This document shows positions 1 through 8,397 of a stretch of 36,148 nt of DNA, piece after piece. The notes under the pieces were generated by a model. It was not told the DNA's origin and did not search any database. It saw only the letters and a program-made list of their open reading frames with translations. Location: NCBI GenBank assembly GCA_937139485.1, contig CAKZQD010000222.1:1-36148 (forward strand), given 5' to 3'. Within the stretch, counting starts at the first letter, position 1. Every line of letters starts with the position of its first letter. The position numbers and the translations under genes were made by a program. This DNA comes from an uncultured Bacteroidota bacterium. GTDB lineage: Bacteria; Bacteroidota; Bacteroidia; Chitinophagales; UBA8649.

Positions 1-284
1 TACGTTACAATCTCAATATTATAAAAATTTAGACCATATTCTAAATCTTCAACTTGAATTTCAGAAGTGTTCCCCATAAAATAAATATCTCCAAGTGCAC
101 CTTCTGTTAAAACCAATTGATTTTCATCTTTAGTTAAAGCCAATGCTTGTTTAACAAATTCTTCATCAACATCTAATTGGTCATTTATAACTTCAACACC
201 ATTGCTTGCTGTTTCTTGTGAACAAGAAAGGATTGTTAATAATACAAGACCTATATAAAAAAATGAACGGATACCTTTAATCAT
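1..284 (-). CDS. Putative lipoprotein, C-terminus cut off by the window edge
   Basis: The minus strand reads an open frame of 94 complete codons starting with ATG at 284 and running off the left edge. The N-terminus (MIKGIRSFFYIGLVLLTILSC) is a lipoprotein signal peptide: a short basic start, a hydrophobic core and the lipobox LTILSC with Cys21 as the lipidation site. The mature part begins SQETASNG and is then acidic (a VDEEF and KDEN region). I do not recognise a domain in the visible part. Its ATG overlaps the stop codon of the upstream kinase gene (TAATG), so the two are probably co-transcribed and translationally coupled. The frame and signal peptide are seen directly. Function is unknown. 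Confidence 0.7.
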   Translation of the reverse strand, partial: MIKGIRSFFYIGLVLLTILSCSQETASNGVEVINDQLDVDEEFVKQALALTKDENQLVLTEGALGDIYFMGNTSEIQVEDLEYGLNFYNIEIVT

Positions 285-856
285 TATATTTTTTCTTTTT
301 TTAAGTTTAATTTATCTTCAACAACTTTTTTAATCTTTTTATAAAACATTTCTCTTGTAGAATTGTTTTTAAATTTATAATTTGAAATTCTGATGCAAGT
401 AGCTAAGTTTTGCATATGAGGTTCGTCATTCTGCATTTCCTTTTGCTCTTCTGCCATAAAGGTATTAAAATCTATTCTGTCAGTTACACTTTTCCTTTCT
501 TGTACTCTTTCATATCTTAAATTTGGATCTGCATCTACTGCAAACAATACAAATTCTGAATGATCTTTTAGAAAATCTACTTCGCCTGGAGTTCTAATAC
601 TTTCAATAACACTATTCCCACCAACTTCTTGAGCTTTGTTAAACAAAACTTCGGCCAAATATGCAGGATGATTTTCTGCTCTTAGTCTATTGGCAAGTAT
701 AGACATTGTCAATCTATTTACTTCTTCCCCATCTTCCTCTAATTTTTCAATTAAATAATCTCTTACAGAAAAGTGTTTGAAATTATATTCAGTTTTCAAG
801 AGTTCCATTAAAGTATCCTTACCTGAACCAATTGTTCCTGTTATGCCTATTACCAT
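284..856 (-). CDS. P-loop nucleotide kinase (UPF0200/dephospho-CoA-kinase-like or dNMP kinase-like)
   Basis: This 190-residue protein starts with a Walker A motif almost at its N-terminus (GITGTIGSGKDT, residues 4-15), as in small nucleotide kinases. Residues 80-95 (SVIESIRTPGEVDFL) resemble the region after the second strand in AAA_18/UPF0200-type kinases, and an ERVQERK basic patch (about 115-121) could be the lid. The substrate cannot be told from sequence; dephospho-CoA or a (deoxy)nucleoside monophosphate are possible. Length is usual for such kinases. It is followed without a gap by a lipoprotein gene (TAATG overlap) and preceded by a recognisable -7 promoter element. The P-loop is seen; kinase activity is inferred from the fold. 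Confidence 0.7.
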   Translation of the reverse strand: MVIGITGTIGSGKDTLMELLKTEYNFKHFSVRDYLIEKLEEDGEEVNRLTMSILANRLRAENHPAYLAEVLFNKAQEVGGNSVIESIRTPGEVDFLKDHSEFVLFAVDADPNLRYERVQERKSVTDRIDFNTFMAEEQKEMQNDEPHMQNLATCIRISNYKFKNNSTREMFYKKIKKVVEDKLNLKKEKI

Positions 857-880
857 AGTTTACTTAATTTAAACGCTTTG

Positions 881-888
881 CAAAAATA
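881..888 (-). promoter_or_regulatory. Putative -7 promoter element of the P-loop kinase gene
   Basis: The minus strand reads TATTTTTG, an exact match to the Bacteroidota -7 consensus TAnnTTTG. It ends 24 nt before the ATG at 856. No good -33 TTTG was found at the usual distance, so the call rests on the -7 box and its position. Confidence 0.45.
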
Positions 889-963
889 AGCAATAAAAAA
901 TTCATTTTCGAAATTGTTTCATTTTTTTGTTAAAATTTAAGTGCTATTTCTACAATTTAGCTT

Positions 964-971
964 TAAATTTG
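964..971 (+). promoter_or_regulatory. Putative -7 promoter element just before the LEA-type gene
   Basis: The sequence TAAATTTG matches TAnnTTTG exactly and ends 6 nt before the ATG at 978, implying a transcript with almost no leader. No convincing -33 element was seen. Confidence 0.35.
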
Positions 972-977
972 ACGTTT

Positions 978-1472
978 ATGGACATATTTACTATCAAAAA
1001 AAATATTTTTAATACTCGATTTTATTTTACTTTACTACTTTTTATTTCTTTAAATACACTCAAAGCTGAACCAGAATCGCCAGAATATGTAAGAACAAAA
1101 AACTGGAATATTGAAACAGTAAATGCTAAAACGTTAATACTAACAGCTGATATTGTTTTTTTTAATCCCAATAAAGTTAAGGCAAAACTTAGAGAATTAG
1201 ATTTAGACATATATTTGAATGAGCGTGTTGTAGGCAAATTAATTCAACAAGATATTGTTTCTATAAAAGGAAAAAGTTCTTTTGATATACCTATCCGTAT
1301 TAAAATAGACTTAGCTAAAACTGAAATAAATTTAGCTAATGTTTTAGGCTTATTTTCAAACAAAAAATTTCTATTAGACTTAAAAGGTTATTTAAAAGCG
1401 CGTGTATTTCTAATTCCTTTTAAAATAAATATAGATGAACGTGAAGAATTTAAACTACAAGATTTTTTTTAA
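978..1472 (+). CDS. Secreted LEA14/WHy-type (LEA type 2) protein
   Basis: From the ATG at 978 the protein has 164 residues. The frame is open to a TTG at 927, but the ATG gives a proper signal peptide ([20 protein letters not shown] then a hydrophobic core ending LKA before Glu), so I chose it. The mature part has the layout of an LEA type 2/WHy domain: alternating strands with a [20 protein letters not shown] segment (NPN followed by a strand), an LNERVVGK strand and an IPIRIKIDL strand. Such proteins occur in Bacteroidota periplasm or outer membrane; a stress-related role is only inferred from plant LEA14. Its stop codon shares a TTAA tetranucleotide with the stop of the convergent panB gene. 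Confidence 0.65.
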   Translation: MDIFTIKKNIFNTRFYFTLLLFISLNTLKAEPESPEYVRTKNWNIETVNAKTLILTADIVFFNPNKVKAKLRELDLDIYLNERVVGKLIQQDIVSIKGKSSFDIPIRIKIDLAKTEINLANVLGLFSNKKFLLDLKGYLKARVFLIPFKINIDEREEFKLQDFF

Positions 1473-2284
1473 TACTGTTCTTTTTCATTTGGAAAATCTA
1501 AACTTCTTACATCTTCTATATAATGTTCTATTGCTCCTTTCATTTCATCAAAAAGGTTTAAATATCTTCTTAAAAATCTTGGACTAAATTCTTTATTGAT
1601 ACCTAGCATATCATGTAGTACCAAAACTTGTCCGTCTACTCCAGAACCTGCGCCTATTCCTATTACAGGAATTTTTACTGCTTTAGCAACTTTTGCTGCC
1701 AATTTTGCTGGTATTTTTTCTACTACTATTGCAAAACAGCCTAATTCTTCAAGCAAACGAGCGTCTTGAACCAATTTATCTGCCTCTTCTTCTTCTTTTG
1801 CTCTTACTGTATAAGTACCAAATTTATAAATAGATTGTGGCGTTAAGCCCAAATGTCCCATTACTGGTATTCCAGCAGAAAGCACTCTTATTATAGATTC
1901 TTTAATTTCTGAGCCACCTTCCATTTTTACGGCGTGTCCACCACTTTCTTTCATTATACGTATAGAAGATTCTAATGCCGAACGAGAATTTCCTTGATAA
2001 GATCCAAATGGTAAATCTACTACAATCAAAGACCTTTTTGCAGCTCTTACTACAGATGAAGCGTGATAAATCATCTGATCTAATGTAATTGGCAACGTAG
2101 TTTCATGACCAGCCATTACATTTGAAGCAGAATCTCCAACTAATATAATATCAACTCCTGCTGCATCTACTATTGTTGCAAGAGAATAATCATAAGCCGT
2201 AAGCATCGAAATTTTCTCCTTGTTGTTTTTCATTGCTTGCACAGTGTGCACGGTTACTCTTTTAACATCTGAATGTACTGACAT
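1469..2284 (-). CDS. panB: 3-methyl-2-oxobutanoate hydroxymethyltransferase (ketopantoate hydroxymethyltransferase)
   Basis: PanB transfers a hydroxymethyl group from 5,10-methylene-tetrahydrofolate to 2-oxoisovalerate, the first committed step of pantothenate and CoA synthesis, in the cytoplasm. The 271-residue protein has the family hallmarks: [19 protein letters not shown] (about 27-45), the metal-site segment [19 protein letters not shown] (about 50-68), VKMEGG (about 119-124), GHLGLTPQ (about 143-150) and the late [19 protein letters not shown] with the active-site region. Length is normal. It begins 11 nt downstream of the PNGase F-like gene on the same strand, so the two may share a transcript although their roles look unrelated. 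Start codon and product are secure. Confidence 0.95.
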   Translation of the reverse strand: MSVHSDVKRVTVHTVQAMKNNKEKISMLTAYDYSLATIVDAAGVDIILVGDSASNVMAGHETTLPITLDQMIYHASSVVRAAKRSLIVVDLPFGSYQGNSRSALESSIRIMKESGGHAVKMEGGSEIKESIIRVLSAGIPVMGHLGLTPQSIYKFGTYTVRAKEEEEADKLVQDARLLEELGCFAIVVEKIPAKLAAKVAKAVKIPVIGIGAGSGVDGQVLVLHDMLGINKEFSPRFLRRYLNLFDEMKGAIEHYIEDVRSLDFPNEKEQY

Positions 2285-2295
2285 TTATTTTATTT

Positions 2296-3867
2296 TTATT
2301 TTTGAACAATAAACTTCTTCGTAGAACTATTTTTTCCGTTATATAAATCTACAAAGTAAATTCCGTTATCAAAATTAGATAAATCTATAACGACTTTATT
2401 ATTGCTTTTTAAAATACTTGCTGTACTCACTCTTTTCATTTTTTGACCTAATGAATTATGAATCAAAATAAAAGGTTGATTTTGATTAGAAAGTGTAATT
2501 GTAAGTTGATTTTTTGCTGGATTTGGAAACAATTCAAAATTAAAATTATCTACATTATCAACAGCAAGAGTTATTGGTCTAGATTTAGATTCCATTGGCT
2601 CATTATTGCTGTAGGTTAAGAAAGCAGTTCCAAATACATAATAAGGATTTTCTCCTGAGTTAGGATCACAACCCGTAACATTAGCAACATTAGGATGATT
2701 ATTATGACATAAATCAACATAATCTTCTTGATACTTATAATGTATATTTATTTCATCGTCTGCAAGGTAGTTTGTTAAATCATATTTAAAAGGGTAAGTT
2801 ATAGCTCCTGGACACCAACCTGCTCTATTATAAGTCCAAGTTCCTGCTTGACCTGTACAAGCATCTGGATTTGGGTTACAAATATTCCAAGGAGATTGAT
2901 CGATGCTATCACCATTTAAGTATAACTTGTTTGTTATTTGATAAAATTCTGCTGCATTGTTTGAATTGTTGTTACCCCAACCGTGACCAGAAAGCAACAT
3001 ATTTAATTGTGCTTTTTCAATATTGTCGTCAAAATCAAACTTTAATTCTTCAAATGGTTGTAAATTGGCATAATCTCCGAGTGCATAATTTCCACTGTAA
3101 ACAGAAACTGCATTTCCATATTTATAATCTGGTTCGCCAGCAAAATAATTAAAAGTTAAGTTATACTCCCAGCTACCTGCCCAAGTGTCTGTAAATATTC
3201 TAAATTCAACATTTCCTTCTAGCATAAATAAATATTCTGTTAAATCTATGCTATGGTTACAACTTGTACCATAAGGTGTCATATATCTTATCAATTCTAT
3301 CCAATTTCCATCTGGTCCTTTTGCTTCTATCCAAGCTTTTCTATCCCAAGGGTCGCAGTCTCCAGCTGGGCAAACTACATCAAGCTCTGCATACAAGCTA
3401 TCAAATGAGCCTAGATGATTTGGCAATTTTGCTGTTTCATAAACCGTTCTACCTGCGCCTCCAAATTTTACTAAAGCATCTTCAAATGCCACTACTGTCA
3501 TATCCAAAGCATTTTGTTTCAATTCAAAATCTACATCAGAAGTCGCTTCTCCGTCTGCAGAAGTTTTTGCAGTAAAACTTACATTATAGTTACCAGAAAC
3601 TGTTGGTGTCCACTCGCCTATAAAATATTCACCATATTCGTAAGCAAATATTTTATCTGAGCCAATCATAAAATAAGTATCTGTAAAAATAGAATTAGAA
3701 TCTGTTTTTGTTGCCTTGGCTTTTAGAATATATTTATCTAAAGCAGGCATGTATAAATCCATACCATCTGCAGGTTTTACCATACTTATATTTACAGTAT
3801 CTGTTTGAGCAAACAAATATGTATTTAAAAAGAAAAGAAATAAAAAACTAAGTAATATATTTTCCAT
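2296..3867 (-). CDS. Secreted PNGase F-like peptide-N-glycosidase with T9SS sorting domain
   Basis: The family cleaves N-glycans from asparagine. The frame opens further upstream, but ATG 3867 gives a clean signal peptide (MENILLSFLFLFFLNTYLFA, then Q), making 523 residues. Residues about 25-115 form an Ig-like domain. Residues about 125-420 match the two jelly-roll domains of PNGase F: CPAGDCDPWDRKAW (about 166-179) aligns with CPNKTCDEWDRYAN of the Elizabethkingia enzyme, including the catalytic Asp (here Asp175) and the Cys pair; FTDTW aligns with YTETW; AAEF carries the third acid (Glu307); RAGWCPG (348-354) is also conserved. The middle acid is Asp227 instead of Glu. Residues about 445-523 (FELFPNPAKNQL to the end) are a type A T9SS sorting domain, so the protein should be exported or surface-anchored. 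Activity on glycoproteins is inferred from alignment by eye. Confidence 0.8.
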   Translation of the reverse strand: MENILLSFLFLFFLNTYLFAQTDTVNISMVKPADGMDLYMPALDKYILKAKATKTDSNSIFTDTYFMIGSDKIFAYEYGEYFIGEWTPTVSGNYNVSFTAKTSADGEATSDVDFELKQNALDMTVVAFEDALVKFGGAGRTVYETAKLPNHLGSFDSLYAELDVVCPAGDCDPWDRKAWIEAKGPDGNWIELIRYMTPYGTSCNHSIDLTEYLFMLEGNVEFRIFTDTWAGSWEYNLTFNYFAGEPDYKYGNAVSVYSGNYALGDYANLQPFEELKFDFDDNIEKAQLNMLLSGHGWGNNNSNNAAEFYQITNKLYLNGDSIDQSPWNICNPNPDACTGQAGTWTYNRAGWCPGAITYPFKYDLTNYLADDEINIHYKYQEDYVDLCHNNHPNVANVTGCDPNSGENPYYVFGTAFLTYSNNEPMESKSRPITLAVDNVDNFNFELFPNPAKNQLTITLSNQNQPFILIHNSLGQKMKRVSTASILKSNNKVVIDLSNFDNGIYFVDLYNGKNSSTKKFIVQK

Positions 3868-3882
3868 AATAATTATTTTGTT

Positions 3883-3890
3883 CAAATTTA
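3883..3890 (-). promoter_or_regulatory. Putative -7 promoter element of the PNGase F-like/panB unit
   Basis: The minus strand reads TAAATTTG (TAnnTTTG), ending 15 nt before the ATG at 3867. The position supports that ATG over the longer open frame, which would start upstream of the promoter. A -33 element is not clear. Confidence 0.4.
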
Positions 3891-4029
3891 ATGTAAATAT
3901 GACAAAATTAAGGCTTAAAAGTGACATTAAAAGTAAAAAAATGACAAATTAGCATATAAAATGCCTTGGAATAAAAATTGATTTAGAGAAAATGTAAATA
4001 AAAATTTAAAACTTAAAATAATTTATAAA

Positions 4030-5925
4030 ATGGGAAAAATAATTGGTATTGATTTAGGTACTACAAATTCTTGTGTAGCTGTAATGGAAGGAGCAGATCC
4101 TGTAGTTATTGCAAACGAAGAAGGAGCAAGAACAACTCCATCTGTAGTTGCCTTTATGGACAACGGAGAAAGAAAAATTGGTGATTCTGCAAAAAGACAA
4201 GCAGTAACCAATCCAAAAAGAACAATTGCATCTGTAAAAAGATTTATGGGAAAAAGATTTAGCGAAGCTAAAAACTTAGACCGTGTAGCTTATGATGTAG
4301 TAAAAGGAGATAATGATACTATTAGAGTAGCAATAGACGATAGAAAGTATACGCCACAAGAAATTTCTGCAATGATATTGCAAAAAATGAAAAAAACGGC
4401 AGAAGACTATTTAGGTCAAGATATTTCTGAAGCAGTTGTAACTGTGCCTGCATACTTTAACGATTCTGAAAGACAAGCAACAAAAGAAGCTGGTCAAATA
4501 GCAGGATTGGAAGTGAAAAGAATTATCAACGAGCCAACTGCAGCAGCATTAGCTTATGGTTTAGATAAAAGAAACCAAGATATGACTATAGCTGTATTTG
4601 ATTTAGGTGGTGGTACTTTTGATGTTTCTGTACTAGATTTAGGAGATGGTGTATTTGAAGTAAAATCTACAAATGGAGACGTAAACTTAGGTGGAGATGA
4701 TTTTGATGATGTAATCGTAGATTGGTTAGCAGCAGAATTTAAAAAAGATGAGAATATGGATTTGAAAAAAGATCCTATGGCTCACCAAAGATTGAAAGAA
4801 GCAGCAGAAAAAGCTAAAATAGAATTGTCTGCATCTTCAGAAACAGAAATTAACTTACCTTATGTTACTGCTATTGATGGCGTGCCTAAGCACTTGGTTA
4901 AAAAATTATCGAGAGCTAAATTTGAGCAATTGGCAGATAATTTAATTCAAAGAACTTTAAAACCTTGTGAACAAGCATTAAAAGATGCAGGTTTATCAAA
5001 ATCTGAAATTACAGAAGTAATATTAGTAGGTGGTTCTACAAGAATCCCTAAAGTACAAGAAGTTGTTGAACAATTCTTTGGTAAAAAACCATCAAAAGGA
5101 GTAAATCCAGATGAGGTTGTAGCTTTGGGAGCTTCTATACAAGGTGGAATTTTGAGTGGAGATGTACAAGACGACATTGTACTTGTAGATGTTACGCCAT
5201 TATCATTAGGACTAGAAGTTATGGGTGGTGTTATGAATGTATTAATTGAATCTAATGCAACTATTCCAACTAAAAAATCTCAGGTTTATACAACGGCTCA
5301 AGATAATCAGCCATCTGTAGAAATTCACGTATTACAAGGTGAAAGACCAATGGCAAAGGACAATAGAAGCCTTGGAAGATTTCACTTAGACGGTATTCCA
5401 CCAGCACAAAGAGGTATTCCTCAAATTGAAGTAACTTTTGATTTAGATGCTAACGGTATTTTGAGCGTTTCTGCAAAAGATAAGGGAACTGGAAAAGAGC
5501 AAAACATTAGAATTGAGGCTTCAACAGGTCTTTCAGATGAAGAAATTCAAAAAATGAGAGATGAAGCTAAAGCAAATGAAGAAGCAGATAATAAAGAAAA
5601 AGAAAATGTTGAAAAATTGAACCAAGCAGATAGTTTAATTTTCCAAACAGAAAAACTTTTAAAAGAAAACGAAGACAAAATTCCTGCTGAAAAAAGAGCA
5701 CCAATTGATGAATCATTAGCAAGTTTAAAAACTGCCTACGAAGCAAAAGATATGGACGCTATAGATAAAGCAATGGAAGATTTGAACACGAAGTTTCAAG
5801 CAGTAAGCCAAGAAATGTATGCTCAGCAAGGTGCTGAAGGTGCACCAACTGCTGAACCAACTACAGATGCTGCCGCAGATGAAAATGCTGACGCTGAAGA
5901 TGTAGACTTTGAAGAAGTTAAGTAA
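4030..5925 (+). CDS. dnaK: Molecular chaperone DnaK (Hsp70)
   Basis: DnaK is the ATP-dependent cytoplasmic Hsp70 that binds exposed hydrophobic peptide segments, working with DnaJ and GrpE. The 631-residue protein has the nucleotide-binding domain (about 1-380) with [69 protein letters not shown] and [13 protein letters not shown]. The linker is [15 protein letters not shown], followed by the substrate-binding beta domain, a charged helical lid (about 500-600) and the acidic tail ending DVDFEEVK. Length is typical. It stands alone: grpE and dnaJ are not adjacent. No CIRCE operator (TTAGCACTC-N9-GAGTGCTAA) is present upstream, so heat control, if any, uses another route. A strong terminator follows. 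Confidence 0.98.
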   Translation: MGKIIGIDLGTTNSCVAVMEGADPVVIANEEGARTTPSVVAFMDNGERKIGDSAKRQAVTNPKRTIASVKRFMGKRFSEAKNLDRVAYDVVKGDNDTIRVAIDDRKYTPQEISAMILQKMKKTAEDYLGQDISEAVVTVPAYFNDSERQATKEAGQIAGLEVKRIINEPTAAALAYGLDKRNQDMTIAVFDLGGGTFDVSVLDLGDGVFEVKSTNGDVNLGGDDFDDVIVDWLAAEFKKDENMDLKKDPMAHQRLKEAAEKAKIELSASSETEINLPYVTAIDGVPKHLVKKLSRAKFEQLADNLIQRTLKPCEQALKDAGLSKSEITEVILVGGSTRIPKVQEVVEQFFGKKPSKGVNPDEVVALGASIQGGILSGDVQDDIVLVDVTPLSLGLEVMGGVMNVLIESNATIPTKKSQVYTTAQDNQPSVEIHVLQGERPMAKDNRSLGRFHLDGIPPAQRGIPQIEVTFDLDANGILSVSAKDKGTGKEQNIRIEASTGLSDEEIQKMRDEAKANEEADNKEKENVEKLNQADSLIFQTEKLLKENEDKIPAEKRAPIDESLASLKTAYEAKDMDAIDKAMEDLNTKFQAVSQEMYAQQGAEGAPTAEPTTDAAADENADAEDVDFEEVK

Positions 5926-5965
5926 ATATTATAGTACTTTAGTACAAAGTATTTAAGTAAATAGT

Positions 5966-6001
5966 AAAATCCACTTTGAAGTTTCAGAGTGGATTTTTTT
6001 T
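5966..6001 (+). terminator. Rho-independent terminator after dnaK
   Basis: The arms AAAATCCACTTTGAA (5966-5980) and TTCAGAGTGGATTTT (5983-5997) pair over 15 positions with one G-T wobble, and a T run continues to 6001. The stem starts 41 nt after the dnaK stop codon. Confidence 0.9.
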
Positions 6002-6703
6002 GTTTTACAAAACAACGAGCAATACTTTTTTTTGATAAATACTACTAGTTCTTATTATCTAGCAATCATTACACAAAAATTAATAATGAAATAATTTCTA
6101 AATTAACATAATGTAAGTTCGAGTAATAAGTGCAACAAATAAATTTAAAACAATTGGAGCTTGTTGCTTTTGTGTTTATTATTCTACTTTTTTGTTAAAC
6201 TTATAATTTCTGTATTCGTACAATTTTTTACATTGTAAATATTTACTCATATAATAATTCAATTATTTTACTATGTAAAAGTTTAACAACTAATATCTTA
6301 GACTATGTAATAATAATAATAGTAGCAATGAAACCGATGCTCAAGAATAAATTTAAGAATTATAATTTTATAAAATATAAACACCATGTGTTATAAATTC
6401 AAGAAAATGGCTGATTTCCACATAATTGTTTTGTTTTTTTAAATGATTTGCTAACATAATATAGTCTAATTTTATAAAGAACTACATAATTCTAAAATAT
6501 GTCCGATAATAGAAATTTGCACTTCTTGTACATAAATTAAACCAGTCAAAAAACTTAATTGTTGATTATTTGTGATTATTTTTTTGGAGAATTAATAATA
6601 TAAAATTTCCTTCCCTTTTAAAATACTTTTTACTTCAAGCTTTATTTGTTTAACAGTTTTCTTTGACTTTTAGATTTTTATAATCAATTTTTAATTTAAG
6701 TTT
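6002..6703. other. Gene-free AT-rich stretch between dnaK and the DUF2520 gene, with short dyads
   Basis: About 700 bases hold no credible coding frame, tRNA or rRNA. The sequence is very AT-rich. Three short dyads of similar type are visible: TTAACATAATGTAA (6103-6116), TTTACA-T-TGTAAA (6227-6239) and TTTTAC-TAT-GTAAAA (6266-6280). GCAACAA and TTGTTGC also form a 7-bp inverted repeat around 6133-6168. They could be operator-like sites or chance in AT-rich DNA. A box TACCTTTG (6711-6718) lies just inside the annotated start of the next gene. Confidence 0.5.
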
Positions 6704-7495
6704 ATGCTTACCTTTGTTTCAGTGAAAGAAATTAAAGTAGATATTATAGGTTCTGGAAATGTTGCTTCTCATTTGGCAAGTATTTTCATGTTTCATAAAA
6801 TAAAAGTTTGTAATATTTATAGTAGAAACTTTGATAATGCAAAGGAAATTGCTTTAAAAAACAATATTCAACAGGCTAGTAATATAGAAAAAATTGGACT
6901 AGAAAGTGATATAATTTTCTTAGCCGTTGCAGATGATGCCATTGAGAAAATAAGCAAATTATTAATAGTTGAAGATGCAATTATAGTTCATTGCTCTGGA
7001 ATAGCAAATACTGAAGTTTTAAAAGCTAGATCTAAAAATTATGGCTGCTTCTACCCTTTACAAACATTCACTAAAAATCATCCTGTAGATTTTAGTCAAA
7101 TTCCTGTTTTGATAACTGGCAGTAATGAAACTACTGTAAACACACTAAAAAACTTAGCAAATTTAATTTCTTTAAAAGTTGAAGTTATTACAGATGTTCA
7201 AAGGCAAAAACTACATTTAGCAGCAGTAATCGTAAATAATTTTACTAATCATTTGTTTACATTATCTTCAAACTATTTAGCTAAAAATGAAATAAATTTT
7301 GATTTATTGAAACCATTAATTCAAGAAACGGTAAACAAAATTTCTGTAAAAAAACCAAAAGAAAATCAGACTGGACCAGCAAAACGAAACGACACTTCAA
7401 CTATTGAAAAACATTTTAGTTTGATTGAAGACGAAGATTTAAAAGAAATCTATAAAATATTAACCAAAAGTATTTTCGATACGCATAATGGATAA
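6704..7495 (+). CDS. Rossmann-like and DUF2520 domain protein
   Basis: The 263-residue protein has an N-terminal NAD(P)-binding Rossmann fold (VDIIGSGNVASHLA, residues 12-25; DIIFLAVADDAI and IVHCSGIA follow as strands). The all-helical C-terminal part, with QRQKLHLAAVIVNNFTNHL and GPAKRNDTSTIEKH, is the DUF2520 signature, related to the 6-phosphogluconate/ketopantoate reductase fold. Substrate is unknown. The ATG at 6704 is taken, but a GTG at 6722 is equally placed relative to the Rossmann strand, and a TAnnTTTG box at 6711-6718 favours it. The gene overlaps the next (UbiA) gene by 8 nt, so they are co-transcribed; this pairing is one I recall as common in Bacteroidota. Confidence 0.8.
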   Translation: MLTFVSVKEIKVDIIGSGNVASHLASIFMFHKIKVCNIYSRNFDNAKEIALKNNIQQASNIEKIGLESDIIFLAVADDAIEKISKLLIVEDAIIVHCSGIANTEVLKARSKNYGCFYPLQTFTKNHPVDFSQIPVLITGSNETTVNTLKNLANLISLKVEVITDVQRQKLHLAAVIVNNFTNHLFTLSSNYLAKNEINFDLLKPLIQETVNKISVKKPKENQTGPAKRNDTSTIEKHFSLIEDEDLKEIYKILTKSIFDTHNG

Positions 7496-8336
7496 GTTAT
7501 TTGCTTTTTTAAAATTAGTTCGTTTTCCTAATTTGGTAATGTTGGTTTTGGTGCAAGTGATAACTGTTATTTGTTTTTATCCTAGTTTTTCATTAAAATG
7601 GAGTATTGCAATATCGTTTACTACTATTTTAATTGCTGCAGGTGGTTACGTAATAAACGACATTCAAGATTTTGAATTAGATAAGTTAAATAAAAATATA
7701 ATAACTATATTTTCAAAAAATGATTTAATAAAAACATACAAAATACTGATTATCATATCTTTGATAAGTTCTGTTTATATTTCTACTTTAACTAGTTTTG
7801 ATTTTATAATATGGTTCCTTATACCAATAATAGTACTTTGGCTTTATGCTTATTTCTTTAGTAAATATAAATTGATAGGAAATATAATAATCTCACTTTT
7901 GGTTGCTGAATCAATTTTAATAATTATTTTTTTTCTTAATTACCATCAAGATTTTTTACCAAATTCAAATTATACACTTTTACAATATTCTTTACTCGCC
8001 TTTTGGTTCAATTACATTAGAGAAATTGTAAAAGACATTGAAGATATTGAAGGCGATAATGCATTTGAAAGAAAAACGATTCCAATTCTTTTTGGGTTAA
8101 ATAAAACAAAAATTTATGTTGCCATACTTTTCAAAATAGCATTAATTTTTATATGGTTTAGCGGTTTTTACATTAGTTTTATTTGGCTAAAAGTAATTTT
8201 TACAATTCTAATATCAATAGTATTATTTTTACTTTTCAAGGCAAAACAAAAGCAAGATTTCAAGAATTTAAGTTTACAGATTAAACTTATAATGCTTTTA
8301 GGTTTACTTTCTCCACTTCTATTCTATTTTTCTTAG
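7488..8336 (+). CDS. UbiA-family prenyltransferase (geranylgeranylglycerol-phosphate geranylgeranyltransferase-like)
   Basis: UbiA enzymes are integral membrane proteins that move a prenyl chain onto an acceptor. The 282-residue protein has about eight hydrophobic segments and both Asp-rich motifs: NDIQDFELD (57-65, NDxxDxxxD) and DIEDIEGD (183-190, DxxDxxGD), which bind the Mg-diphosphate of the prenyl donor. The sequence most resembles the group annotated as geranylgeranylglycerol-phosphate geranylgeranyltransferase in Bacteroidota, an archaeal-lipid-type reaction. The true acceptor cannot be read from sequence; a quinone or another lipid remains possible. The start overlaps the end of the DUF2520 gene. 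Confidence 0.8.
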   Translation: MDKLFAFLKLVRFPNLVMLVLVQVITVICFYPSFSLKWSIAISFTTILIAAGGYVINDIQDFELDKLNKNIITIFSKNDLIKTYKILIIISLISSVYISTLTSFDFIIWFLIPIIVLWLYAYFFSKYKLIGNIIISLLVAESILIIIFFLNYHQDFLPNSNYTLLQYSLLAFWFNYIREIVKDIEDIEGDNAFERKTIPILFGLNKTKIYVAILFKIALIFIWFSGFYISFIWLKVIFTILISIVLFLLFKAKQKQDFKNLSLQIKLIMLLGLLSPLLFYFS

Positions 8337-8397
8337 CTAATAATATTGCTATTATTGCGTTTATTAATTATTCAAGCTAGTATATTTACAGCCTTTT

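Noticed and set aside
3868-3927. Upstream start for the PNGase F-like gene
   Set aside because: The signal peptide begins at the ATG at 3867, and the promoter box lies between the two candidate starts.
5926-6703. tRNA, riboswitch or small gene after dnaK
   Set aside because: No cloverleaf, no long stem with conserved motifs and no frame with plausible composition was found.
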